64,000 nt of DNA from a virus. Of the stretch, positions 5,967 through 12,601 are shown in pieces. Position numbers and translations under genes: made by a program. The first letter of the stretch is position 1. Each line of letters opens with the position of its first letter. The stretch is taken from the IMG/VR virus record IMGVR_UViG_3300037247_000847, positions 1 to 64,000 of that record; one strand, written 5' to 3'. The notes under the pieces are model-generated. The model saw nothing but the letters and a program-made list of their open reading frames with translations, did not search any database and had not been told where the DNA came from.

Positions 5967-6360
5967 AATCATGGGTAAATAGATCGTGTAGACGACGACG
6001 TAGTCTTTTCATTTTGCGTTTATTTGCTGCTTCCAGCCTCTTTTTAGTAGAGGGACTTAGTCTCTTTCTACGTGCCCTCCTATCTTGTTTCTCGTTGAAT
6101 ATCCTCCGACTTTTTGTGGTCCATGGAAGATGATTTGGACGTTTAGGTTTGTTGCTAACTACAGGTTCCTGTTCTACCCACTTTTTGGCACGACCCTTCC
6201 GCTTTTTTAGTCTAGGACCTTTTTTGATTAGCTTGCGAGGTCCTTTACCTCTTGGCCGTTTGATGGGTTTGACTTCAGCAGTGGTTTTGACACCATCAGC
6301 GATAGCTGGAGGACAATTCTTTACCTTAGTCTTTTTGGAGCGGGTGGACTTCTTAACCAT
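5965..6360 (-). CDS. Very basic KR-rich protein
   Basis: A 131-residue protein of which nearly half is Lys or Arg, with Pro-rich spacers (KRPRGKGPRKLIKKGPRLKK, then RRARRKRLSPSTKKRL). This is typical of disordered nucleic-acid-binding or condensation proteins. Shine-Dalgarno AGGAGAGGG. It follows the HTH gene closely and has no hammerhead of its own, so the two form a unit between HH3 and HH2. The exact role is unknown. Confidence 0.65.
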   Translation of the reverse strand: MVKKSTRSKKTKVKNCPPAIADGVKTTAEVKPIKRPRGKGPRKLIKKGPRLKKRKGRAKKWVEQEPVVSNKPKRPNHLPWTTKSRRIFNEKQDRRARRKRLSPSTKKRLEAANKRKMKRLRRRLHDLFTHD

Positions 6361-6377
6361 TTTCCCTCTCCTGATTT

Positions 6378-6686
6378 CTAAAGTTTTTCGATTAGAGTGA
6401 TGGGTGTAACGACGGCACCAAGTCCGGTAGCAACCTTAGTGATGGTTTCTTCTTGCTCACGTGGGCAGCGAATAAGAAGTGTGGATTGTTTTAAACCACC
6501 CATCCGCCGAAGGATCCCTTCAGCAGCAATCTTTGTCCAGTAAGGACAAGGCATGCCTCTAAGCCAATTAGATATCGAAGCTATATCCACGCCAAAAGCT
6601 TCGGCGATCTGCTGGGTAGTAAGACCAGTATCGCGAAGTTTTTGTAGATGCATGTTGGACTCAGCCTTCTTGTGGGTCTTAGTCAT
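6378..6686 (-). CDS. HTH DNA-binding regulator
   Basis: A 102-residue protein with a clear helix-turn-helix at residues 15-45 (LRDTGLTTQQIAEAFGVDIA then SISNWLRG), of the Xre/homeodomain-like type. The remaining half could serve for dimer or ligand contact. Phage early operons often carry such small regulators. It has the standard SD and hammerhead HH3 upstream. Operator sites are not known. Confidence 0.75.
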   Translation of the reverse strand: MTKTHKKAESNMHLQKLRDTGLTTQQIAEAFGVDIASISNWLRGMPCPYWTKIAAEGILRRMGGLKQSTLLIRCPREQEETITKVATGLGAVVTPITLIEKL

Positions 6687-6704
6687 AATCTCCTCCTATG
6701 TGAC

Positions 6705-6768
6705 TTGTCATCATCAGATACTAAGTAGTCATCTTAGTGTGACCAAGACTACCTGTCTTGGTTTCGAC
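6705..6768 (-). ncRNA. Hammerhead ribozyme HH3, type II
   Basis: GAAA; stem III CCAAGAC/GTCTTGG, loop AGGTA; GTC; stem I ACACTAAG/CTTAGTAT (one mismatch), loop ATGACTA; core CTGATGA; stem II GAC/GTC with one extra T. Loop TGACT pairs with AGTCA before the Shine-Dalgarno, a different sequence from HH1 but the same pairing. It ends one base from the stop codon of the metallopeptidase/VWA gene. Confidence 0.88.
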
Positions 6769-6769
6769 T

Positions 6770-7987
6770 TTAGTTTATCATCACCATTTCTCCAAATGGT
6801 ATTTCTCTTGCTCGACATTCAGCCGGAATGGTCCAGAGCACTGGAAAGGGTGGCGGAACCTTTGGGAATGATCCGTAAGTGTCAGTCAGATAGATCATAC
6901 CCTTTGGTGTGATACACCTTTCTTCTAACCAAGAGAAGGTTGGTAGAAAGCTTGTACTACCACCACCATAGGTACGTCCCGGCTTAATTGGTAGGTCTTC
7001 TTTACCATATTCGTCAACGTGCTGTACTTTCACATCCACGTACATGATGTGTAACTTACGGAACTTTAGCACGGAGGCGATCTTGGAGACCTCACCAAGA
7101 AATTGTGGGATGTAACGTAGCGTTGAGCCAGACGTATCTAGCACTACGACAAACTCATCTACACCTTCACTCTCAAGTCCTGGCAGGTATATGTCTTGAT
7201 TTAAGAAGCGGCGATCAGGTACTAACCAAGTGAAGTCATCCTGATTGCAGTTCTCCATGAACCTTTCGAGTACCTGTTCCCAACGGATCTTGGGGTTCAG
7301 GATCTCTTCGACTAGTTCATCGAGACTACCAGGTAGCTTCCCCTGAGCCTTGGCGAAGTTCATGGCTTGAGCAATTTGCATCAGGGCTTCAGCTTCATCA
7401 AAATCTGCACCTGATAAAGCTGCGGAAGATGGTTGAGAACCATTCTCGTTATAATCATCCTGGAGACCGGTGAGGCCGGTCTCCGGCTTTTGATCTTTCT
7501 GATCCTGATTTGGTTGTGAAGGATGATCGTGAAGACCACCGCATCCACAGCCTCCCTTTTCTTCGGCCTGCTTGTTGGCCGGATCATCAGGGTCTTGTGA
7601 TAGAATGTTGTAGATCTTCTCTGCATCCATCCCTCGGAACCGATCGTCAATCAGGTAATCGTCTCCTAATTTTAGACCGCTGTCCTGGAGATACAGATTG
7701 ATCCTGTAGTCACAGGCGATATTCCAGCGCTTGGGATCTCGAAGACCTCGACGGAAGCTGTCGAGGAACATCTTGTGTCCACCCTCGTGAGCAAGATCAG
7801 TGACGAGAATGGTCTCGTTCTGCTGCTCTACGTAGTCTGGATTGAAAAACAACCTAACTCCATCTGTCACCATCGTTTGGATAACAGTGGAGGGTTGTAT
7901 CTCAAAGCCCAATATTAGGCTTCCCCAGAAGGGATACATCCTAAGCAGCCTGGTTATGCACCTGTCGACTTTCATTTGTGCATTCAT
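6770..7987 (-). CDS. Metallopeptidase-like / VWA-domain protein (DUF2201-like)
   Basis: A 405-residue protein. The N-terminal part carries LVTDLAHEGGHKMF, a His-Glu-x-x-His-like zinc site as in the putative metallopeptidase domain of DUF2201 proteins. A Cys-Gly-rich linker (GGCGCGG) follows near residue 148, and the C-terminal part is VWA-like, with the metal-ion-dependent adhesion motif DTSGS and the threonine-bearing YGGGSTS. In bacteria such proteins pair with a MoxR AAA ATPase, and a MoxR gene lies 1.6 kb upstream in the same operon. It probably works as a metal-dependent chaperone or remodelling partner of that ATPase. Confidence 0.85.
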   Translation of the reverse strand: MNAQMKVDRCITRLLRMYPFWGSLILGFEIQPSTVIQTMVTDGVRLFFNPDYVEQQNETILVTDLAHEGGHKMFLDSFRRGLRDPKRWNIACDYRINLYLQDSGLKLGDDYLIDDRFRGMDAEKIYNILSQDPDDPANKQAEEKGGCGCGGLHDHPSQPNQDQKDQKPETGLTGLQDDYNENGSQPSSAALSGADFDEAEALMQIAQAMNFAKAQGKLPGSLDELVEEILNPKIRWEQVLERFMENCNQDDFTWLVPDRRFLNQDIYLPGLESEGVDEFVVVLDTSGSTLRYIPQFLGEVSKIASVLKFRKLHIMYVDVKVQHVDEYGKEDLPIKPGRTYGGGSTSFLPTFSWLEERCITPKGMIYLTDTYGSFPKVPPPFPVLWTIPAECRAREIPFGEMVMIN

Positions 7988-8009
7988 TTTCTCCTCCTAT
8001 ATTTGAGAT

Positions 8010-8077
8010 GTCTCATCAGGTTGTAGTCTCTCACACCACAACGACCACGCCCCGTTTGCACGAGACGTGGTTTCGAC
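8010..8077 (-). ncRNA. Hammerhead ribozyme HH4, type II
   Basis: GAAA; stem III CCACG/CGTGG with a larger, partly paired loop; GTC; stem I GTTGTGGT/ACTACAAC, loop GTGAGAG; core CTGATGA; stem II GAC/GTC. Loop TGAGA is complementary to TCTCA before the SD. It lies upstream of the metallopeptidase/VWA gene. Confidence 0.9.
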
Positions 8078-8084
8078 TTTAGTC

Positions 8085-8330
8085 TTAATTTGGTTCTTTG
8101 GAGGTAATGATCTCAGCGCAACGAGCTAGGGCATCGTCGGTCATTTCAATCATTGAACCCAGACGATGCCTTAGCACCAAGAGATCCTTAATTAGCAGTC
8201 TGGGCTTACCATATTTGGTCTTTTGGTAACACCGTTTTACAGCTTCAGTGACATCACTAGCTTGGTAAAAGAGACCTCCGCTGCTGGTAGTAAAATCACC
8301 GATTTTGTTGTCTAGTGTTCTCTTAGTCAT
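8085..8330 (-). CDS. Hypothetical protein, coupled to the 302-residue gene
   Basis: An 81-residue protein, mixed alpha/beta, starting MTKRTLDNKIGDFTTSSGG. Its ATG overlaps the stop of the preceding 302-residue gene, so they are translated together without a ribozyme between them. Together with that gene it sits between MoxR and its VWA partner, so it may belong to the same complex. No family recognised. Confidence 0.6.
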   Translation of the reverse strand: MTKRTLDNKIGDFTTSSGGLFYQASDVTEAVKRCYQKTKYGKPRLLIKDLLVLRHRLGSMIEMTDDALARCAEIITSKEPN

Positions 8331-9235
8331 GAGATGTAGCCCTTCATGGATTTCAGGATCGCGTCTGCCGATTTGGCAACCTCCTTGCGATACTTAGGAT
8401 CGTTTCTGAGAGCCTTTACATCGCTGACCGAACAGATTTCCTTTTCAGTCTGCTTGATCATCGCCGCGATCTTAGGATCGTTTAGGACGTTCAGCGATGG
8501 TAGAATTTCAACCAACTCCTGGATGTTACCGATCAACGAGTCCCTGAAGACCGCATCTTTCTCGTGCAGCTTCTCTTGAACGTGTCTCAGCTGTTCATAG
8601 AGACGTATGATTGGTGCCCGGAACGCGTCCTTCATATTGTTCTGGAAGTCTGCGAACATCTGCTTTTTGAGATCCTCAGAAGCATCCGCTGACATCTTGA
8701 CCCTAAAATCATTCGGGTCCTGGATAGGAGAAGTCCGGATGTGGATACCAAACTTGGTCCGGACCCGATTAGGTTCAGGATAGTCGTCTGCGTTGAACAT
8801 ATCACCGAGACCCTTTTTATAGTCTCCTAAACCAGCATGCCACTGTTCTTTGTACTCAGCAACAAACTCATCAGCGGCTTTCATGGCTTCGCGTTGCTTC
8901 TCCCCGATGACTTCCGTGTACTTGAAGTACATGTCAGCCGGAAGGAGACCAACTCCTTCCTCCCAAGGGAGCGTATAGTATTTGTGCAGCTTACGACACT
9001 GGCGGGACAGCTTTCTAAACGTGTCGAGAGCATCACTCTTGAGAAGTTGCTTGGTGAACTTCCCAAGCTCGGCATCTGAGTTCTTACTCTTTGCCACTTC
9101 CATAGCTATCTCACTGTCGTTCCGCTTGGCACCCCAACGGTTGATTTTGAGCCTAACGAGCATGGCTCGTGTACTCAGATCACTTGGGGTAGCCTTTGTC
9201 TTAGCTGACTTCGTGGTCTGCTTTGACTTACTCAT
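8327..9235 (-). CDS. Hypothetical helical protein in the MoxR/VWA operon
   Basis: 302 residues, lysine-rich, predicted mostly helical with coiled-coil stretches. The N-terminus is a basic tail (MSKSKQTTKSAKTKATPSD). No enzyme motif is visible. It lies between MoxR (upstream) and the metallopeptidase/VWA gene (downstream). MoxR-VWA systems usually include extra subunits, so it may be an operon-specific adaptor or substrate. Standard SD; hammerhead HH5 upstream. Confidence 0.65.
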   Translation of the reverse strand: MSKSKQTTKSAKTKATPSDLSTRAMLVRLKINRWGAKRNDSEIAMEVAKSKNSDAELGKFTKQLLKSDALDTFRKLSRQCRKLHKYYTLPWEEGVGLLPADMYFKYTEVIGEKQREAMKAADEFVAEYKEQWHAGLGDYKKGLGDMFNADDYPEPNRVRTKFGIHIRTSPIQDPNDFRVKMSADASEDLKKQMFADFQNNMKDAFRAPIIRLYEQLRHVQEKLHEKDAVFRDSLIGNIQELVEILPSLNVLNDPKIAAMIKQTEKEICSVSDVKALRNDPKYRKEVAKSADAILKSMKGYIS

Positions 9236-9254
9236 AATCTCCTCCTATTGGTTT

Positions 9255-9315
9255 GTCTCATCAGTGTCAAAGTAACCAACCTTGACAGACCTAGACTACC
9301 TGTCTAGGTTTCGAC
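9255..9315 (-). ncRNA. Hammerhead ribozyme HH5, type II
   Basis: GAAA; stem III CCTAGAC/GTCTAGG, loop AGGTA; GTC; stem I TGTCAAGGT/ACTTTGACA, loop TGGTT; core CTGATGA; stem II GAC/GTC. Loop TTGGTT pairs with AACCAA before the SD. Compared with HH1, stem III and stem I differ in sequence but keep all pairs. Confidence 0.93.
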
Positions 9316-9318
9316 TTA

Positions 9319-9504
9319 CTACCACCTAGCAATATATTCTAAGATTGCCTTGTGTTTGGAGTTGAGGTTCAACACTATTGTTTCACTGGGTTTCTCATCA
9401 GTGAGACATTGACGACAGTCGATGCGTAATTCTACCTTGTCATTGGGATTGCACAACTCCATAGCGTCCCGCATTTCCTTTACGGTTGGCATATTGTTTT
9501 CCAT
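9319..9504 (-). CDS. Hypothetical small protein
   Basis: 61 residues (MENNMPTVKEMRDAMELC..), with one helix followed by beta strands. It is preceded by the standard TAGGAGGAGATTATG box and by a two-hairpin element that resembles a hammerhead without its catalytic core. No family recognised. Its place between MoxR and the 302-residue gene suggests it is produced with that set. Confidence 0.55.
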   Translation of the reverse strand: MENNMPTVKEMRDAMELCNPNDKVELRIDCRQCLTDEKPSETIVLNLNSKHKAILEYIARW

Positions 9505-9520
9505 AATCTCCTCCTATAGT

Positions 9521-9572
9521 CTTGATGCGATAGTGCATCACACAGCGCTCCTACCTGAAGCGCTGGTTGCCA
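9521..9572 (-). ncRNA. Hammerhead-like double hairpin lacking the catalytic core
   Basis: This spacer has the position and outline of a hammerhead: hairpin CAGCGCTTC/GGAGCGCTG with the same AGGTA loop as HH1, HH3, HH5 and HH6, then hairpin TGATGC/GCATCA, then the standard SD. But CTGATGA is absent and GAAA is replaced by GCAA. It is probably an inactive relative or another structure in the same role. Confidence 0.5.
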
Positions 9573-9574
9573 CA

Positions 9575-10693
9575 CTACAACATGTATTCTTGATTCTCCG
9601 TCGCCCATTGAACAAAAGCTGATGTTTCTAAGAGGCTGTTACCACGGTTCTTCACGAGAAGCATACCGAGGACTTCTACTGGCTTTTGGAACTTGTTGAT
9701 GAGTTCGACGAAGTTGTCCATTCGACCAGCATCGACGATGTCTGCCGTCGAAGTAACGAGAGCGAAGGCAACGTCAGGTCGCTGGGAAATTGGAGCAAGC
9801 CCAGCACTCACGACCTGTTTCGTTTGATCATTCCAAACATAACGCTCGAATGTCATGCCGTCGAGTGTGCTAGGATCATCGAGGATATCTTCGGGATCTG
9901 GCAGGTGAGCCCACAGCTTCAGAAAAGCTAGGAACTCAGTTGCGAAACCCTTGTCAGCTGCTCTCGAGATTAGCTCGAAGGCTGTACTCTCAGTGACAGC
10001 ACCTGAAGCCAGAAGCTGACCAACGTGATGCACCGTTCTTGGTGACCGGCTGTTTTCCAGTCCAGGCTTCGGACTAAAGTTCATCAGCATGTCCCGTTTC
10101 CAAGAGATGAATGCAGGCAAGATCGCTGGCATTGGTTCCTTGCGATCGAGCAGGCCAACATCATCGCACTGCGAAGCCCATTGCACCCAACTGTCAACAT
10201 TTACCTCTAGGTGAACGATGGTCTTGAACCTAGACTTGACATGCTCAAGGATCGGGTTGACGCCGGACTTGTCTTGGGCTCGGTTGGTTGCTGCACAGAT
10301 GCGAATATGATCACTAATTTTATTCTCGCCAATCTGACGAGCGTGGATTAGGTGACAAGTAGCATTCTGGGTAGCTGTCGAGCCTTGTCCAAAATCATCC
10401 ATGAAGAACACGGTTGGTTTCTTGGCCGTAACGAGCCGACGAAGATCGCCGATAGGAACGAAGTCCCACTCGGCTGGCTTCTTACCCGTTGCGGGCCGCG
10501 TCTGGGCTGGTATTCCACCGTAGTCGATTGGACTACGTACTGCTGGATGGGTGATGATAAGGTCCATCCCGACGTTCTTTGCCGCTTGCTCAATAAGGGC
10601 AGTCTTGCCGATGCCTGGCTCTCCTTCCGCTAGGAAGGATAACCCAGACTTGAACATGGTCTCGGCAAAGTTGATGAAATCTTGATAGTTCAT
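9575..10693 (-). CDS. MoxR-family AAA+ ATPase
   Basis: 372 residues. The Walker A motif GEPGIGKTAL is at residues 23-32, Walker B reads TVFFMDDFGQ, and sensor 1 is CAATNR. This is the compact MoxR layout. MoxR ATPases act as chaperones that remodel or insert metal into partners together with VWA proteins; the VWA/metallopeptidase gene of this operon is the likely partner. The gene has the standard SD (TAGGAGGAGAAAATG) and hammerhead HH6 upstream. Confidence 0.9.
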   Translation of the reverse strand: MNYQDFINFAETMFKSGLSFLAEGEPGIGKTALIEQAAKNVGMDLIITHPAVRSPIDYGGIPAQTRPATGKKPAEWDFVPIGDLRRLVTAKKPTVFFMDDFGQGSTATQNATCHLIHARQIGENKISDHIRICAATNRAQDKSGVNPILEHVKSRFKTIVHLEVNVDSWVQWASQCDDVGLLDRKEPMPAILPAFISWKRDMLMNFSPKPGLENSRSPRTVHHVGQLLASGAVTESTAFELISRAADKGFATEFLAFLKLWAHLPDPEDILDDPSTLDGMTFERYVWNDQTKQVVSAGLAPISQRPDVAFALVTSTADIVDAGRMDNFVELINKFQKPVEVLGMLLVKNRGNSLLETSAFVQWATENQEYML

Positions 10694-10712
10694 TTTCTCC
10701 TCCTATTGGTTT

Positions 10713-10773
10713 GTCTCATCAGTGCCAAGATAACCAATCTTGACAGACCTAGGCTACCTGCCTAGGTTTCGAC
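10713..10773 (-). ncRNA. Hammerhead ribozyme HH6, type II
   Basis: GAAA; stem III CCTAGGC/GCCTAGG, loop AGGTA; GTC; stem I TGTCAAGAT/ATCTTGGCA, loop TGGTT; core CTGATGA; stem II GAC/GTC. Loop TTGGTT pairs with AACCAA before the SD. The element touches the stop codon of the 65-residue gene upstream. Confidence 0.93.
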
Positions 10774-10971
10774 TTATATCATTTCATCACCACCGTCGAT
10801 TCTCTTATAGTTAACTGGGTCATCGGTTTCGAGGGTGTGATACCCAGTAGGTTGTGTCCAAACCATGAAACGCGCCGCTGCGCTGCAGTGAGCTTCCAAC
10901 TCGGTAGCAAAACGTTGAGCATTACCCACTACTTCACCGTTTTGAAATTCAAACATTGGTCGGTACGACAT
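10774..10971 (-). CDS. Hypothetical small protein
   Basis: 65 residues (MSYRPMFEFQNGEVVGNAQR..). The short beta-hairpin start followed by a helix (RFATELEAHCSAAARFMVW) resembles small phage proteins with an ubiquitin-like or DUF-type fold, but I cannot assign one. Standard SD; hammerhead HH7 upstream, HH6 directly downstream, so after both cuts this gene would be a monocistronic message. Confidence 0.6.
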   Translation of the reverse strand: MSYRPMFEFQNGEVVGNAQRFATELEAHCSAAARFMVWTQPTGYHTLETDDPVNYKRIDGGDEMI

Positions 10972-10993
10972 AATCTCCTCCTATATTTGAGAT

Positions 10994-11054
10994 GTCTCAT
11001 CAGGCCGTGAGCTCTCACCTCACAACAAGCGGGGTTACTCACCCCACTTTCGAC
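10994..11054 (-). ncRNA. Hammerhead ribozyme HH7, type II, overlapping a coding end
   Basis: GAAA; stem III AGTGGGG/CCCCGCT; cleavage after CTT instead of GTC; stem I GTTGTGAG/CTCACGGC, loop GTGAGAG; core CTGATGA; stem II GAC/GTC. Loop TGAGA matches TCTCA before the SD. The first 16 nt, including GAAA and one arm of stem III, are also the last codons and stop of the 198-residue gene. Confidence 0.87.
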
Positions 11055-11635
11055 TTTTTGGTTAAACGCTTCCTGCGTTTGGTAGGTTGTATATCGGCAA
11101 GATGTCTGCGCCGCTTTGGCTTAAAGAGCTGATATTGCCGTGAACTCGGCTTTTCAACATCACCTTTTTGCACCATGTTTTTTAGGCAGCGACGTGCTTC
11201 TCTTGTTTCTAGCCCTGTCTTTTTGCAGACTTGACCTACAGTGGTAGCACCATTCTTCAAAGCAGCGAGTATCAGTTCGCTGTGCGCTGATTGTGTAATC
11301 CCTTTACGTATTTTTCTGCCTTGGCGTTGGTCTAGCCGTTCTCGTCGTTCTGATTTTCTTAGATCACGCAATACTTTATGATGCCGAGCGCGTTTGGCTC
11401 GACCTCTCATTTCTTTTTGGGTGTCCTCACGATCTCTTTGCGCTTGTTTTCTCTCCTGATCTAGTTCGGCCCAGGATTCCTTGTGACGCTTCCACCGCTT
11501 CTTTGTCCACCGTTTGCGGTCTAAAAGCTTTGGTAGTGGGTAGTTGCTGAGGTACTCATTAGCCTCTTTGACCCTCAAGGCAACAGGACCTAGCTCTTTG
11601 GTGCTAGAAAGATGTTTCCTGATTCGAGTAGGCAT
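11039..11635 (-). CDS. Basic winged-helix-like protein
   Basis: 198 residues, very rich in Lys, Arg and Glu in the first 115 residues. A region at about 120-165 looks like a winged helix (HSELILAALKNGATTVGQVC, then KKTGLETREARRCLKNMV), as found in DprA-tail or Z-DNA-type wHTH domains. The C-terminus is again basic. It is probably a DNA- or RNA-binding regulator. Its last codons are part of hammerhead HH7, so the protein's C-terminal Ser-Lys-Val-Gly is constrained by the ribozyme. Confidence 0.65.
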   Translation of the reverse strand: MPTRIRKHLSSTKELGPVALRVKEANEYLSNYPLPKLLDRKRWTKKRWKRHKESWAELDQERKQAQRDREDTQKEMRGRAKRARHHKVLRDLRKSERRERLDQRQGRKIRKGITQSAHSELILAALKNGATTVGQVCKKTGLETREARRCLKNMVQKGDVEKPSSRQYQLFKPKRRRHLADIQPTKRRKRLTKKSKVG

Positions 11636-11650
11636 TAGATGTCCTCACCT

Positions 11651-11869
11651 TTATTTGGAGCGTTTCGATTTTTTCTCAGGCTCTTTCTTTTGATTTACAC
11701 CAATACACTTGTCAGCCTCAGCCTTGGTGGTAAAGCGTTCCCGTAATGGGTTCATAGTGTCTTTCGTATTGTGTACCTGGTATCCGAAGATCATACTAGG
11801 ATCTTTGGTGTGTGAATGCTTGACCACCTTCAGGCCTTTTTCCTTATTGTGGCTTACCGTTGTCAACAT
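11651..11869 (-). CDS. Hypothetical small basic protein
   Basis: 72 residues with a short beta-rich middle (MIFGYQVHNTKD) and a KKEPEKKSKRSK tail. It may bind nucleic acid. Standard SD and hammerhead HH8 upstream; it is followed at once by the wHTH gene, so the two share one processed message. No family recognised. Confidence 0.6.
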   Translation of the reverse strand: MLTTVSHNKEKGLKVVKHSHTKDPSMIFGYQVHNTKDTMNPLRERFTTKAEADKCIGVNQKKEPEKKSKRSK

Positions 11870-11888
11870 AATCTCCTCCTATTGGTTT

Positions 11889-11968
11889 GTCATCATCAGT
11901 GTCAAAGTAACCAACTTTGACAGACCCGGCGTATTCTTGTTAGTGGTCTTTTCTAACCGGGTTTCGAC
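11889..11968 (-). ncRNA. Hammerhead ribozyme HH8, type II
   Basis: GAAA; stem III CCCGG/CCGGG with an enlarged loop of about 25 nt; GTC; stem I TGTCAAAGT/ACTTTGACA, loop TGGTT; core CTGATGA; stem II GAC/GTC with one extra T as in HH3. Loop TTGGTT pairs with AACCAA before the SD. Confidence 0.9.
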
Positions 11969-11970
11969 TT

Positions 11971-12273
11971 TCACACGAAGACGATGATAGGTTGTCCTGT
12001 TGGTAACATGACAGGATCAGATTGTGATTCGCCATAGGACTCAGCGTAGGAGTTCTCGTACATACCATATTTGATAGGAACGCGAACGTGCCCTGGTCGG
12101 GTCTTCCAGGTTTTAGGTTTGCCCGATACACGACATTCTCTAACATCCCCAAATCGATCAAGGAACGTAAGAACGTAACCAGGACGCAGGTTTTGAGCTT
12201 CACCTACGATCATGAAGCGGTATTCTTGATACCCATCGAACCGTGGTGGGTAATACCCTGATTTGGCTTGCAT
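11971..12273 (-). CDS. Hypothetical beta-rich protein
   Basis: 100 residues from the ATG at 12273 (MQAKSGYYPPRFDGYQEYRF), chosen because GAGAGGACG lies at good spacing and the upstream gene ends 14 bases before; a longer in-frame reading from 12342 would overlap that gene. The sequence is beta-rich (FLDRFGDVRECRVSGKPK, then HVRVPIKYGMY), compatible with an OB- or Tudor-like barrel. No family recognised. Confidence 0.6.
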   Translation of the reverse strand: MQAKSGYYPPRFDGYQEYRFMIVGEAQNLRPGYVLTFLDRFGDVRECRVSGKPKTWKTRPGHVRVPIKYGMYENSYAESYGESQSDPVMLPTGQPIIVFV

Positions 12274-12286
12274 CGTTTTCGTCCTC

Positions 12287-12511
12287 TCACGTATGTGCGT
12301 AACCATCTTCCTCAATACCAATCCACATTTTCTGCCATTCAATCATGATGCATGTATCACCGAAAGCAAATGTGGAGCGCGAAAGAAATTCGTCGAACGT
12401 TTCGTTGGTGTAGTAGTTACGGGTCCTGAGTTCGCTGACTGCTACACGACCGTCTTCCATGGGTTGGCGTTGAAAAATCTCGAACAGGGTCTCGTGCTGT
12501 TGCGGGGTCAT
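12287..12511 (-). CDS. Hypothetical small acidic protein, first gene of the early operon
   Basis: 74 residues (MTPQQHETLFEIFQRQPMED..). The start is helical with Gln and Glu, then a mixed fold with WQKMWIGIEEDG near the end. The standard SD (TAGGAGGAGACCATG) and hammerhead HH9 lie upstream. It is the first protein-coding gene after the structured non-coding block. No family recognised. Confidence 0.6.
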   Translation of the reverse strand: MTPQQHETLFEIFQRQPMEDGRVAVSELRTRNYYTNETFDEFLSRSTFAFGDTCIMIEWQKMWIGIEEDGYAHT

Positions 12512-12530
12512 GGTCTCCTCCTATTAGTCT

Positions 12531-12601
12531 ATCTCATCAGTGTCAGGAGACTATTCCTGACAGACCAGGGTAGGTGATTGCTCACCTACCCTGATTTCGA
12601 T
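12531..12601 (-). ncRNA. Hammerhead ribozyme HH9, type II
   Basis: GAAA; stem III CAGGGTAGGTGA/TCACCTACCCTG; GTC; stem I TGTCAGGA/TCCTGACA, loop ATAGTC; core CTGATGA; stem II GAT/ATC. Loop TAGTCT pairs with AGACTA before the SD, a third independent version of the loop pairing. An anti-SD sequence (TCTCCTCCT) lies directly upstream and would be separated from the SD by self-cleavage. Confidence 0.92.
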
